This document shows positions 50,516 to 62,776 of a DNA stretch of 64,000 nt, one piece after another; the first letter of the stretch is position 1; each line of letters opens with the position of its first letter. Source of the stretch: Pycnopodia helianthoides (lineage: Eukaryota; Echinodermata; Asteroidea; Forcipulatida; Asteriidae); assembly GCA_032158295.1 (NCBI GenBank), contig CM063251.1:5920253-5984252 (forward strand). Direction: 5' to 3'. The notes under the pieces are model-generated. The model did no database searches and was not told the DNA's origin. It saw only the letters and a program-made list of their open reading frames with translations. Made by a program: the position numbers and the translations under genes.

Positions 50516-53500
50516 CCTTTAGGGTTGACATGTACCGAATGGAGAGGTTTTGTTGGATTCTCGTTTGTATGTTTAATATTATAGCCTCTCATCAGATAGA
50601 CTGGTGACAACGGTGCAGATGTGTTGATTGTCTTTATAGTACGTTGATGGTCGGGGTGAATTCAGATGCCTTTTCAGTGTATGGCTTCGAGTCTTTGTTA
50701 CGTCATTTGTCCTTGAGGAAGACATAACCCTATTATTAGTATATTTGAGGGCAGATATGGGTCTTGCTATTGCTTTTAAAGCTTAATGTGCTACTTACTT
50801 GGCAGCACACTTCTCAGGGAGCTGAAATGGTTTAACGTATTGAACCTTTTCTGCGTATTTTTGACCTTCTTTTTGTTGGGGGATTACGCCACTGTATCAA
50901 TATATTCAAACCTTAAAGTGGTCTACACTGTAAATGTAATATATATTAGCTGACATATTAGTTTCCGAGTGCAATATTTAAATGTGCGTGTGTGTGCTTT
51001 ACATTTTAAAAGGTTTTTATATCAACTGATTATTTTGCTATTCAGAGGAAATGCAGAGCGTTATTCTTGATTTGTTTTGAATAATTAATCTGTTCTATAA
51101 TTATTGATTGATGCAATAATGTTTTCGTTTTATATAGGATATAAAAAGAGTCCATACACCAGCAGTTTCTGGGAATGCTTTGCAGTGTTTTGTTACTGTT
51201 CATATAATTAATTGTTATTTAAATGTGTGAATTGTTTATGCCTCACTGAAACCCCTACAAGGTACAACCGAACGTTTGATGAATGAAACTTGAAATATCA
51301 ATGTTACTTTCTACGATGATCGATTTTTTAGTTTTCCCTTTAAAAATTCTTTTTACGAGAATTGATGTTCGACGCCCATGGAAGCAATTTTTCAAAGAAT
51401 GTGAAGTAAAACAAAAACAACATGATATTTTTTCTTTAAGACCGACATTATAAACTCATACTCCGTTTCTGAGGCCACTGGGCCGGGAACTGACTTTCCA
51501 TCGCTTAATGGAAGAAATTGGCAAAAAGATACACTATTACCTCAACTATAGCTTGAAAAGCTCATTAAAAAATTCTAAATGTAAGTTTCTTGATTGCCAA
51601 TGTTCGTTCTCTTTAATTTACCAATGATGAGAATTCTGATTTTATTATCACCTCCATAAAATATCATTACGGAGCCATGACGGTGGTGGTCTGTGGCGGT
51701 GTTAAACCACACGCCTATGTGCTTTCCCCAAGGTGATCTAAAGTGACAACAGATTTGAACTATTCAGAAAGGGGGGGGGAATGAATACTTCTGCTGCGAT
51801 ATGTCCGGCTTCACATTAATTTAATGAGATATCGTAATTAAAGTTTTGGGCATGATAACACTGTTAGTCAGGTACAGTCTCACCATGGTGTCCTTCCGGT
51901 GGGGACGACTCACCGGGCATTGCACCACGGCACATAACCCCCAAGTCGCCGGGACAATTATCAGTTTAGTTCCCCAAGATAATTTGGTGAGTTAATGGCC
52001 CGTGACCAGAATGTGTAAGCCGCCGTGGTTTTTGTATTACACACCTGGCCTTATGCTGCAATCTTCCATTACATTTTTTCTTTCTTTTTCGCATGCTGTA
52101 ATGACATGAGCATGGCTATTATAGTATTGTACGCTTCCTAAATTTTGTGTTCTTCTCTGGACACAGTTTGTTTACCAAACGATATATAAATCAAGTTTTG
52201 ACGGTTGTGTACTGCGTGCCTGCTTCAGCCATGTAAAGCTCATTCGAATCAAAAAAAGTATACGCTACAATACCACATGTAGTTCAGGCCCGCTCAAGGA
52301 CACCGGGATGCCTACTAGTTTTCGATCATTATAGTACATTTTGTAATTCATCAACCATGGTTGGTATGGAAGTATAAACCTGTTCACAAAATTCTCATAA
52401 TTCCATCAGTGGCAAAACTCGTTCAGGCCTATATTGTTGTTGACCAATAGATACATGTAAACAATTTAGGTAGGATTTAATCATGTGATGTTGTCCCTCG
52501 TCTAAAACTGTAAAAAAAAAAAATAATAATAATAATAATAATAAAATAAAAAAAATAACGGCCTTATTGAAAAGCAAAACTTACTGCTCGGGATTTTCAA
52601 TGGGCCGTGTAAAAGCAATCGTGGTCGCATGCCCCGAAGCTAGTATATCTGAATCGCATGCGAAGTAGATCACGGCGTAATAGAACCAGCCTATTATCAA
52701 GCGAAGATGTTTGTCCGGGATTCAGACAGAGCACCGCCCTTGGGGAATCAGAAACCCAACTACCCAAACACGCTAAAAACTACTTTCCCCTAGATCGCAT
52801 GTTCCTTCCCGAATTGAAAAAAAACTCCCCGTCAAGATTGTGAAGGTTTAACTCTTATTGAACTATGTACCTAATGTATTCAGCTATTCTAAGTCGAGTT
52901 ATTTTTTCCACTGGGTACTTGTGGGACGCCGGTAACTTTTTGACCGAAGACTAAGGCTTCAGGACCCTAGACACAATCGGGCCATCTGCGGTGCCTATAG
53001 ATTATTCGCCGTCTTTCCCTCCCCCTTGTTTTTTGTGTTTATTTGTTTCCCCTTTTCTAGGAGCACTTTATAGCTAAAAGATACTCACAAACAGGTATTA
53101 TGGATCTAGCCAGTCTGCAACAAGACGGATTGTTTTTCTTAACCGATGGGGGCCTTAAAACCCAACTCATTTTTATTTTATGAAGTATATTGTATTTGAT
53201 TTAAATTTAAGCCATCAGTCGGCATCTTGTTCATATATGTATATAAAGAAATATTTTTCGATGGTAGTTTGTGATGAATCAATAGAGTGCTGGGGGAATA
53301 TATCGATGAAAAATGTGCATCCGTAACGGTAGGCAAAATGCTATACTTTGAACCATTTTTGCTTGATCCCCCTTGTCAGTATCTTCCTGCGGGCTGGAGG
53401 GGTGGGTTTGGGGGACTTAAAGGGGGGTGGTCGTGAAGTTGCTTGACTTATATCATGCTTCTCAGCGTCCTTGTCATATTTTCTTTATGTGATGATATTT

Positions 53501-53858
53501 ACGAACATTGGCATTTTTACAATCCTAAATCCAGACTAAATCGTTTCTCACCCTGCCTCCGTTTCGTTTCTTTGAGTTAAATTGGGTCAAGGCAAGATGG
53601 CTATATTTTGATGTGGGCCGGTCAGCTACAAAAGCATTTCAATCTGTCCTTCAATCTTTGAGTGCCACTTACATGGTGTAACTGATTCCCGGCCCTTAAT
53701 GCATTGCCTTTGACAAGATGGTGACCGACTATCACAATTGCCTGTAGATATTTTACAAGCATACACCACCACAAACATGATACCCGTGTACATAGTGTAA
53801 ACTATATATCTTTTAATTTCTTTAAAATAACTTTATGAGAAAAAAAGTTGTCGGCACC
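50516..53858. other. Intergenic region, no gene seen
   Basis: AT-rich with a (ATA/AAT)n microsatellite at about 52512-52558. No exon with consistent splice phases or recognisable motif. Confidence 0.45.
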
Positions 53859-53880
53859 TTTAAAGTGTTACTAGAGCGAT
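53859..53880 (+). repeat. Left terminal inverted repeat of the 4.7-kb element
   Basis: Exact 22-bp partner of 58533-58554; similarity stops directly inside. Confidence 0.8.
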
Positions 53881-54337
53881 ATTTGCTACGGTTCCCTTAT
53901 CCAATAAAACTGTAGAATGATACTTCATTATGTCACATAAAAAAAATCAAACGATTTGGCCTTATTAGTCTTGCCTAAATAACGACTTTTACAGACCGAT
54001 TTTGTTGCACTCGCCACTCCGAATCGCGAAAAGACCCCCCACGTAGAGTCTCTGGCACACAGCTTCCGCGAACAACTGCATGACGTCACAGAGTGGTGTA
54101 GGTCTTGTGTTGTCACACTAAACAGCGTCATGTACTTTCCCGCACTCAAGCTTGTTCGGCGATTTTTCCGAAAAATTCCACCATGGTTGAAAGAGACAGT
54201 TCTTGTGAAGATTATAGTAGATTATTGTAGTCATTTATGACAGTGGCAGCGATACTGTGGTAGTGATTCTGCCAGTAATTTTAGCGATTTCATTTCGTCA
54301 GAGACGACGAGGAAATCCGCGGTGCAGATCCCCTACT

Positions 54338-54560
54338 AGACTTGATTCAAGTCCCTTTCTCGTGTGAGGTCCCCAACACACTTGTAACGCGCCAACATAT
54401 AGCCACAGTACAGACATATACTACCAGTGCACCCTCACCGAATGGTCTTGGAACCAAGACTAGCTCGGAACAGGTTTTGGAATGCAGAGCGCAAAACAAT
54501 AGTTTTCTGACGATGAGGCAAGGCGGGGCCTTGCACGGTATTGGGACTTGAGTCAAGTCT
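54338..54560. repeat. Palindromic GACTTGATTCAAGTC motifs in inverted pair
   Basis: agacttgattcaagtccc (54338-54355) and gggacttgagtcaagtct (54543-54560) are inverted copies of a self-complementary sequence, each beside cccctac. They bound a 223-bp unit of raised GC inside the 4.7-kb element. Nature unknown; fold-back element or stem of a structured RNA are both possible. Confidence 0.5.
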
Positions 54561-55619
54561 AATCCCCTACCGGCTGGAGCCACTCGCGCGCCCCGGTAGG
54601 CAGGCCAAGGCAGCTGGCAAAGACGCAGCTGGCAAAGACGAAGCCGAACAGGACAACGATCGTCTTTTAAACACAGACTGGTGAGTTGTTTATCAACGAT
54701 AAGGGGATCATAATACAGCCTGGTCAGAATTTAGTGTAGTTGAAATTTTGACTTGATTCCATTGAAACTTAAACTAACGTGTGTGACATCAAAACATTTG
54801 CCGCGGTGAAGTTCGCTGATTGACTACAGTTAGTAGTAAAGTACCACTACCAGCATTACACACAGACTATGTTATGTTTGTGTGGGTGTACAGTAAGTAC
54901 ACACATTTACATGATGTACATGTACATCAATGTATATCGATAGTGTGTAGTGCTTGGCCAAGTAGTAAACAAAACAGATACGAGCCTTTAGTTGTGCATT
55001 TATTTTCATGCAAGATTGTGTAATTCCTTTGCCTAATAAATAAGAAATTTAAATTGTGAAATAAACAAGATGGAGCAACAAATAGTTTAAATTTTGACCT
55101 GTTGAAAACTTTGAAACTGAAATGAAAATATCAAATATCTCTTGGCAGCTTAATTTATGGTACTGTTCTGTAAAGTGATTGATAGAAAGTTTCTGGCTTA
55201 AAGTTGGTATTTCCACCTCGCAGTGTGCGAAATAACTTGTTTATCCCGAATAACCGTTGACCTTAATCATGGAGAGTAGTACAAACATCAAGTTCTGTAT
55301 GCACGCTTTCCCCATCGTAAGGTCAACATTAACTTTGGATATATAAGGTGTGTACAATCTGGGGAGAAATAGTTAGGTGGCTTTTACGTATGGATGAATC
55401 ATTCAGAGATATTTGAATTATCAGGGTCATGCACCCCCCCCCCACACACACACACACACTCAAAAAACACACAAAACAAACCTTTGGAGAATAAAGAGCC
55501 CCCCCCCCTAATAAAAAATAATAATAATACCACCCCACCCCATACTATTTCCCACAGCACATAGGAAGATAACATTAAATTATATTTTTCCTCCCCCACC
55601 CCCTCCCTCCTGATCCAGG

Positions 55620-55758
55620 TGTACTTGTGGCAGTCCGTCATCCAACAACTTGGGAAAGACCTAGGTTTGAAGCATGCTGTGCATCCAGCAGTTTTGCAGA
55701 CGGCATCTTCGCAGTATCAGGCTCAATATGGGAGATGGGGTTTACAGCATGGGGAATA
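55620..55758 (+). CDS. Putative exon in the 4.7-kb element (function unknown)
   Basis: Bounded by acceptor tgatccag and donor accA|gtaagt. Open in two plus-strand frames: VYLWQSVIQQLGKDLGLKHA... and, shifted, LVAVRHPTTWERPRFEACCA... One minus frame is open too. With exon 56147 onward, the first frame gives a 90-residue reading ending NEYNPTDASKPR. I recognise no domain and cannot choose the frame; it may be an untranslated spliced RNA. Confidence 0.3.
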
Positions 55759-56146
55759 TTTGACCAGTAAGTAGTGTTTCCAAGACAAAAGTGATTGTAT
55801 GCTAAAACTCTCAACTTTTATTACCAGTTTGAACAAAAAACATTGTTGTTTTTTTGTCATTCCATCTACATCATGTAGTTTAAACACTCATATGATTGTA
55901 AACCTGCACAGCATAAGATTAAATTGAACATAGAATCTGATCAGAAAAATATCCATTACACAGATTTGAGGGAACCTACAACTATCCATCCATTTGTGAA
56001 TTATATTGTTTGTGTAATGAACAAGTAGATACAATTTACCTTTTATGGATTGACCGCAAAATAAATGGCTACAACTGGTATAATTATACTTAATCTTCTC
56101 ACTTGGTGCTGATTTGTTCCATATATTTATTTCTCATTCATCTCTA

Positions 56147-56281
56147 GGAAATATCAACATGTACGTGGCTTATCGTCAAGTAAAAAAGATGGTGTTGGGG
56201 ATATTTGGGAAGATTCAACCGGGCTCCACTCTCATCCTGTGTAATGAATACAATCCGACAGATGCATCCAAACCCAGATAG
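56147..56281 (+). CDS. Putative second exon in the 4.7-kb element
   Basis: Follows acceptor ttcatctctag. In phase with one frame of 55620-55758 it reads RNINMYVAYRQVKKMVLGIF then GKIQPGSTLILCNEYNPTD and a TAG at about 56279. In the other frame it reads KYQHVRGLSSSKKDGVGD and ends at a TAA near 56243. A further open block at 57154-57255 after an aataag acceptor-like site could be a third exon. No protein family recognised. Confidence 0.3.
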   Translation, partial: GNINMYVAYRQVKKMVLGIFGKIQPGSTLILCNEYNPTDASKPR

Positions 56282-57559
56282 TACAAAGTCTTCAGCTATC
56301 CTGAACTGGATTACATTTTTTCTTGATCTACCCTGTGACTGCACTTTTCATGAACATGCATTTCTTTATAAATATTTTGTTTAATTTCACCTTAGACATG
56401 GACATGCAATTCTGATGAAATCAAAACAAGCATTGCAGAGCAAACAAAAATTTTGCATATTTAAAAAGTGTTTTCTCCAGTTTTCTGGAGGTATAAAGGA
56501 ATCAGAGATGTTCTGTATGCCTTTATACACAATGTAACTCATCAGAAAGAAATTTTACATTACACATGCTATTAGGGGTATAACGATACATTGACAACAA
56601 ACATGATAAAGGAATGCTGTGATATAGCATTGTGATAACTTTATTATGACGGTAGTGTTTGTTTTACACACATTTTGATCATGTCGTATTTGGATCATAT
56701 CGTATCATATCGGATAATCACAATGTGATCATATCATAATGTTACACCCCTACTGGCTACAAAACGTATTAAAATAAATGTCCAGAGGTTGAAATTAACT
56801 TTCATTTCGCGGTAGCCCACGGGGCAAGTCAAGTAAAATTGTTACTATTTCTCATTTAATAAATATGGGATTTTTTATTTGTACATTTTTTACACGTGTA
56901 GAGAAGTGTTGTGATCAACGTTTTATTTTCAGCTATTTGTTAGAACCAACAAATGAAAGATTAATAAAAGAGTAGATACAATTTTATATTGTGCCACAGA
57001 ATCTCTGTTTCAAAATTTGCATATTCCTTTAGCTTGTCATTTTCAGCCTTGTACAAAACCAATTTTTAAATCCCATAAGTTGAGAATTTTTTTTGTAATC
57101 CTAAATTTTGATACAGACTAAAAAGATTAACCGTTTCATGTTTTCCAATAAGCTATCCATTGGTGCAGTTAATGCGGGTTCATCGCCACGTGAAGGTCCA
57201 GTCATTGATAGTCCGCCTGTTGATGGATCAGTTGCTTCTCCAGTCTTTTCCATTAGCATCTAAAAGAAGCAAAATATTCCATTGAAAACAAATTAAAAAT
57301 TTACCCCAAAAATCAATTTGCTTTTTATTCTTCTAAATTTATTTTAAATTTGTTTGTAGGGGGGGGGCAGTTGGTATTTATTTTTGAAAGGGGAATCTAC
57401 TCACCAATATCCACTCACCACTATTTCAGTCATTATGATGACCACATGATGATTTCTTTAGAGCACAAATCAAATATCATTTGTCATCATGATGAAAAGG
57501 TTTCGAGTGGATTGAACACCCACCCCTTACTTTGATTACAAAAATATTTTCCGTTGATG

Positions 57560-57627
57560 TCTTGTGTGTACTCCTAGAATTATGAGGTTCCATGAAACCT
57601 CATAATTCTAGGAGTATCTTGTGTGTA
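57560..57627. repeat. Perfect 20-bp-arm hairpin flanked by 11-bp direct repeats
   Basis: Arms ACTCCTAGAATTATGAGGTT (57570-57589) and its exact complement (57596-57615) with a 6-nt loop ccatga. TCTTGTGTGTA occurs on both sides (57560-57570 and 57617-57627). The layout looks like a tiny fold-back insertion with a target duplication; a hairpin RNA is an alternative. Confidence 0.75.
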
Positions 57628-58119
57628 GGCAAAGAAAGGATCAATGAGGGTATATGGAAGCTCGCCACTTCTATTTTACAGAGAGATTTATAGCATTGTC
57701 ATTGTTTATTGACATGACGGCGACATCATTGACACTCCAAACAGCCCAATGGTTTTGCCCGGTATCCGGACACGGATTGTTGGCGACTCGCACAGTCCCC
57801 CGTTTCCCACTGTTTCCTACCAAACACTTACCCGTGGGATTTAGCTCCTCGTTTTCGTTCGTCCGATTGGCCCTTTCGCTGTCTGTCTTTCCGCTTTTTT
57901 CCCTGACACGTTGGTTGAGGCAATTTTTTTGTGGCCTTCAACGTTGAACTGCACCCCTTTGGACTATCCGTGAGAAGTGTGGACGTGTGGACGAAGTAGG
58001 CCTATCCAGGGTGTCATAGGTCAACTTACATAGTAGTGAGTCAGTACGACTACACACGATCGTCTTCGAAACGCTGAAGTTGGATCACGTTTCAGCTTAC
58101 AAAAAGTACCCATTCCTTC

Positions 58120-58215
58120 CTAAATAGCTGAATGAGCCGGACAATTTCGGAAGCTGTGGTTAGGGTTTTTATCGCTGTTCCTTGTGCAGCCTCCAAAGGC
58201 ACACGTTTTCGGCAT
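58120..58215 (-). pseudogene. THAP-domain-like transposase N terminus, broken
   Basis: The minus strand from ATG at 58215 reads MPKTCAFGGCTRNSDKNPNH then SFRNCPAHSAI and a TAG. The C-x4-C spacing after a short Met-Pro start, the Arg/Asn after the second Cys and SF are typical of THAP C2CH zinc fingers. Directly after, the next frame reads LFRKEWVLFVS, matching the conserved Trp region of THAP domains, so a frameshift separates the halves. The later Cys-His pair was not found. THAP domains bind DNA and occur both in P-element transposases and host proteins; the location 320 bp inside a terminal inverted repeat favours the transposase. Confidence 0.55.
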
Positions 58216-58532
58216 TTTAAAGTCTTATTTACACTTCACATGCATGATGTCTGTGCTTCTGCAAGCCTTCGATGCATGTTTTCATGCACGTAGTCAGTGA
58301 TTGCGCAACACCATAAACAACCTTGCCCACCTTGTGACGTCATGATCTTTCTAACCAATCAAACGCCCTCAACGGCAAAATGCTTTCAAGTTTTGCCAAA
58401 TCCCCAATAATGACCCTTTTTTTTGATGCAATATTACCGACAAACTGTGAACCCAAATAATTTAACTAACTCATTAAACAACAGTCTAATATCATATCTG
58501 CAAGGTTTACAATCGTTTCTGCTTTCTCAAAA

Positions 58533-58554
58533 ATCGCTCTAGTAACACTTTAAA
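58533..58554 (-). repeat. Right terminal inverted repeat of the 4.7-kb element
   Basis: ATCGCTCTAGTAACACTTTA plus AA, the exact reverse complement of 53859-53880. Confidence 0.8.
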
Positions 58555-59587
58555 CAATAACGTTTATGGTGTGTGTATTGAAAACTTCAATTGAATGAGA
58601 ACCTTTCCATAATCCAATGTAATTTCAAGCATATAAGTAAGTGCAAGTAGTATCTGCAGTGTTTTTTCCTACATGATCAGTGAGATGTGTATACAAAAAC
58701 AAGACGTAAAGCAACAATAATGTATTTTGGGATGAAGTCTTTGGATAGGAAACAATTCTCATCTTCGGCTCTTCTCTACGAATCTCCACGAGTGCCTTGC
58801 CCTGTCTTTTAGATTGATAGCGAATTTATTTATCCCGATTTAGTAGCTCCGTACTCCTTAGAACCACCACCCAAAAAGTGTTTGCTAAATACGTAATTTA
58901 TGTTAATAACCGGAAACTGGTTAATAAGTTTATTATTGTATTTTACTATTCGGCCGTGTTTGTTTCTTGCACTATGTGAGTTTCTGTTCACTCTAAAACC
59001 TCAGAATTGAACTCGAACCCGGGTCCCTGGGGCCTGAACAGTTTCCGTATCAGATTGACCAGTGAAATGATTTTTTTTTTTACGGATTCTAACTCGAATT
59101 CCACGTCAGTTTGACCCGTTTCTGGGTCATTGTGACACAAATTCTGGGTCATAAAGACCCAGATATGGGTCATCTCCTCGCGACCCTAAATCCGGGTCAG
59201 TCCTGACCTTGGGAGTTTTGTTTGCTATGCCACCCCAAAACAAACGAGACGGTGTTCGCCTTGAGACGGTCTGCTTTTCCACAAGATGTCAACCTCCGAT
59301 GATTGCAGTTTTCGTACCTTAATTGTCAGTAATCATTCGCCCCATATTCGTTTAATGTCTTGGAAGCTGGCTCGTTTGACACTCTACCACTGTATATTTG
59401 TCTCGTGTATCGTGATGATGATTTATTTCTTTATGAGTGGCATTGAACCCTTTTTTAGGGGGAGGGTGTTCTTTGGGGCTTGCTGGCATCATCAGCCAAT
59501 TAAACGTTTTTATAATATCTGATCAGTTGTGCAATTCATATGAAGTATAAATAAACACATACAAATATCGGTGTACGCCCCCCCAAA

Positions 59588-59619
<32 letters not shown>

Positions 59620-62278
59620 GTAAAGTACAAAATACCTTCAATAAAAAAACATTGCAAAGACAGTTTTGGTAAGAAGCGATTATGTAAAAGAAAAGAATAG
59701 GCTAATTACCGGAAAGTTCACTTTTCAAGCGAGTTCATTCCCTGAGGGAAACATACCGGCCGCAATACCACAAAGTGCAACACAATTGTCACCTGCTAAT
59801 ACATATCTATTTCATTTTTTTCAAATCAGAATGGAAATTTATTGCAACGTGCATAAAATCCCATTGAAAATAAACTCGAACAGTTTTACAATGAAAACGT
59901 GAAAACTTGATAACTTGAATAATTGTCTTTGACAGGTTGGTGATGTCGGTTTTTTTGTTATGGAAATTAGAGGTAGGGATCGAGACTCCTTTTCCAAAAG
60001 CCAATAGTTTATCGCACCTTTTACAGTGCTTTGACATATTTAGCATATTTAGCCTTTTTCTATTTCTATTTCTGCGGTGGGGTTATGCTTCCCCAAATGA
60101 AATATGTGTTTTTCAATTGAACTATATCAAAAGGTTTCTCCCGGATGATACGCCCAACGGGTAGTAGATCTCATATCTTTATTTGTTTTACTGTTTACAC
60201 AACACCGTCAGAAATATGATTCACCTTTTTTTTTTCTTTTTTTCTTCACTCTGACTTCCAAAGTTTACCATTTCGTTATTATGGTTATTATATTGAATCG
60301 CGATGTTACGTACTTGACTTTAATATGCGGTGTGCCCAGCCCGATCTTGTTTCACGGAGTCCAACCCGAGAGAGCCACTTACCGTAAGAGGATACTGGAC
60401 TCAAAGACGCTTTGGGCCCTCGGCTATTTTAATTTTCACGGTTTCACAGTAAATGCTCGTCGGGTTGGGATACAACTTTAAAGAGGCTTGTTTGCAGATG
60501 TTTTCTTGTCAATTTTCTAGTTTAAAAAGTTAATATAATTCTGTTTTATTTTTAAGATTATAGTAACGGGGGGCTTTTAAATGAATTACAATATTATTAC
60601 ATTGTTTGTAGAAATAGTTTTGGGTTATAAAATAAGCATGGGGGAATTATGATCTTCTTTTTCCCCTTTTTATCATCGAAAGCTGGCAAAGTGAAAAATC
60701 GGAGAGAATGCAATACAATCAAGCATTTTATAGCTGTAACACCATACACTTTACTCTATAGTCAATCGATGGTTTGTTTGTAAGTTTACAAAGAACATTA
60801 TCTACAGATTGAATTTTGAACGGACTTAATTCGAAATGGTTAATGGTAATCATTCATGTACGACCGTCTTGATAAACCATCACTTTAAAAGTTTTCTGTA
60901 GAATATGATTTGTTTAGGTTGCTCTGGTCTAGTAATTAACACTAAATAAAATTGAATGTTTCGTAGGAAACGAACGATATCCCACGATGTCCAATGCTTG
61001 ACCTGTAGATTTGTTGAGTGTTGGCAATGTTTGCCAACAAGTTTGCAGACAATTATCATGCTTTGCTTTAGAAGCTCCATGAAATTAAGGAGAAAGCATT
61101 GGTTAACCATTTCTGCTAAGCATGATCAAGTTACCAGTCGCAAATGGTACAAGTGGAATGGTATGTTGGCTGGTAACCTAAAATTGTAAGCATAATTGTT
61201 TGTGCTGAAATACTTTTTGTGCATAAGCAGCTCCTTGAAATCACAAACACACAGCATAAACTGACCGCGGACAAAACAGATTCAAAATGTCGCCTATAGA
61301 TAAAAAAAGGATCTCTGCTAAATTGAATGTCTACCTTGCATGGCTAAAATGATTGACTTTTAAGTTTAACTGACTGTAATGCTATATAAATTCACTTGTC
61401 ACAAAGTGGAATTGACTTCTTTATTATGAATGTAAGAAAGTGAAATTGGCTGCTTTTATTTTGCCGAAGATGACAGGGAAAACCTACTTTGTGTTTGTTA
61501 CTTTTTGTTAAATTTGTGTTTGGCACTGCGGCCATATTAAACCTGAGCAAGAATATTCATTGACTTAGTTTAGTCACATTTACACTCATCTACATTGCGG
61601 AAGGCTCTGTGGAAAGCACAGGGTAACATGCATTTTATTTATTTATTATTTATTCATTTGTTTGGGTTTTTTCTTTTGCATTTAGTATCATTGTACATGT
61701 ACATTCACCCAGGGAAACGTGGTGGGTGTGCTTGCTTGACTTTACCAAGTTGTACCTTTTCCGCTTCAGTAAACTGAAAACAATAGGAATAAACCATTAT
61801 TAGAACTTGGGACCACTGATAATCAAGTAAGCTAACTGGTTTAAGGAGTTTCAACACATGCTTCTAAGAAACTGTGAGGCCACATTCTGCCCAGGATGGA
61901 AGGGGGCAGGACAAAACTCTGCCAGCATCTTTTGTGTACAAAATCGGTATGCCAACTGTAAAATAATGGTATGAAACCAAATGATAAACCTGGATTGATT
62001 AAGCAAACAAATAAGCTCAAATTAACCCAGGCAATACCTGGACATGTAAATAATACTTTTTAGATTTAAAATCTCTTAACCTATGGAAAAAGCTTGTCAG
62101 CATGTGCTAACAACGTACCACAGGGGCGTTGTAACCAACCAGGTCCCTCGGTCGCTGCAGGGCTGACATCGAACGGATGTTAGACATGTGATTCGGCATG
62201 GCATCATTGCGACCGTCTCTTGCTACCCATAAACTTAAGTACTACATAATGGCAATATTCTTGTGGCAAAAATAGACG
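58555..62278. other. Intergenic region, no gene seen
   Basis: Contains a GGGTC-rich repeat (58988-59215), an (AAAT)n microsatellite at about 59588-59620 and scattered short frames without motifs. Confidence 0.45.
58988..59215. repeat. GGGTC-rich repeat related to 12416-12750
   Basis: ctctaaaacctcagaattga, cccgggtccctggggcctga, then repeated ctgggtcat / tgaccc words in both orientations (about 59105-59200). The gggtccc.ggggcctg block matches the 12.4-12.75 kb repeat. Confidence 0.55.
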
Positions 62279-62776
62279 ATGCTAACTCATAGTAATTTGA
62301 ATTTGGTTGACAAAATTGTCCACTATTTTACACCCCATTTCGCTCCATTTATAACAAGGCCGCTCGAGCTGTTTGTTCACCCAAGGGTAGTCCAATACAT
62401 TGTTCACGCGGAGCAAACTCACACAGTTCTGGGTTTAGTGCATCATGGACCCATTGCGGTGACTGCGCTTAATTTTTTATTTTTTTTCCCCATTGGCAAC
62501 TTTTGGCCGAGTTCACTCTTGCTAGAGGTGGACTATGTGCTCCAGACCCTAGACAGCCACTTTACCATTGACAGATACCTCCAAGCGTCCTCTAAAAAAG
62601 TAATTGAAGAATGCCCTTTTTTCATTAATGTTGGACAGCGTATACACCTGCTGCTAAGTCACGCAATGTCTTCGCCTGGAAGGGAGGCGAACTATCTCGT
62701 ATCAGTCGGTTTAGCGAACGGAGGCACGTATAGGAACCACATTGCTAATGACTTGATACTGTTACCTCCTATATGA
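62279..62776 (+). CDS. Unassigned 165-codon ORF
   Basis: ATG at 62279 to TGA at 62774-62776, uninterrupted. Segments: LVDKIVHYFTPHFAPF, VVQYIVHAEQTHTVLGLVHH, a hydrophobic stretch TALNFLFFFPIGNFW, then YLQASSKKVIEECPFFINV and LSHAMSSPGREANYLVSVGL. The length is far above the chance level of the surrounding AT-rich DNA. I recognise no family, signal peptide or catalytic motif. It could be a retrogene, part of a transposon, an exon of an unseen gene, or chance; no TATA or splice signals were convincing. Confidence 0.35.
   Translation: MLTHSNLNLVDKIVHYFTPHFAPFITRPLELFVHPRVVQYIVHAEQTHTVLGLVHHGPIAVTALNFLFFFPIGNFWPSSLLLEVDYVLQTLDSHFTIDRYLQASSKKVIEECPFFINVGQRIHLLLSHAMSSPGREANYLVSVGLANGGTYRNHIANDLILLPPI

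Larger units (their letters stand above)
53859..58554 (-). mobile_element. Candidate decayed P-like (THAP) DNA transposon, 4.7 kb
   Basis: Bounded by exact 22-bp inverted repeats (TTTAAAGTGTTACTAGAGCG plus AT, at 53859-53880 and in reverse at 58533-58554). A second imperfect inverted block around ATGACGTCACA lies inside both ends (54082-54092 and 58337-58347). Just inside the right end the minus strand starts a THAP-zinc-finger-like frame, the usual first domain of P-element transposases. No intact transposase remains: the frame breaks after 31 codons and nothing else is recognised. No target duplication was resolved, so element identity is inference from ends plus the THAP-like start. Confidence 0.5.

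Noticed and set aside
47488..55758. Splicing of the LRR-RRM gene from an internal donor (TTTG|gtagac) to the 55620 exon
   Set aside because: The reading frame can be kept open, but the donor is weak, an 8-kb intron would cross a probable transposon boundary at 53859, and the existing exon ends in a normal stop. Only transcript data could revive it.
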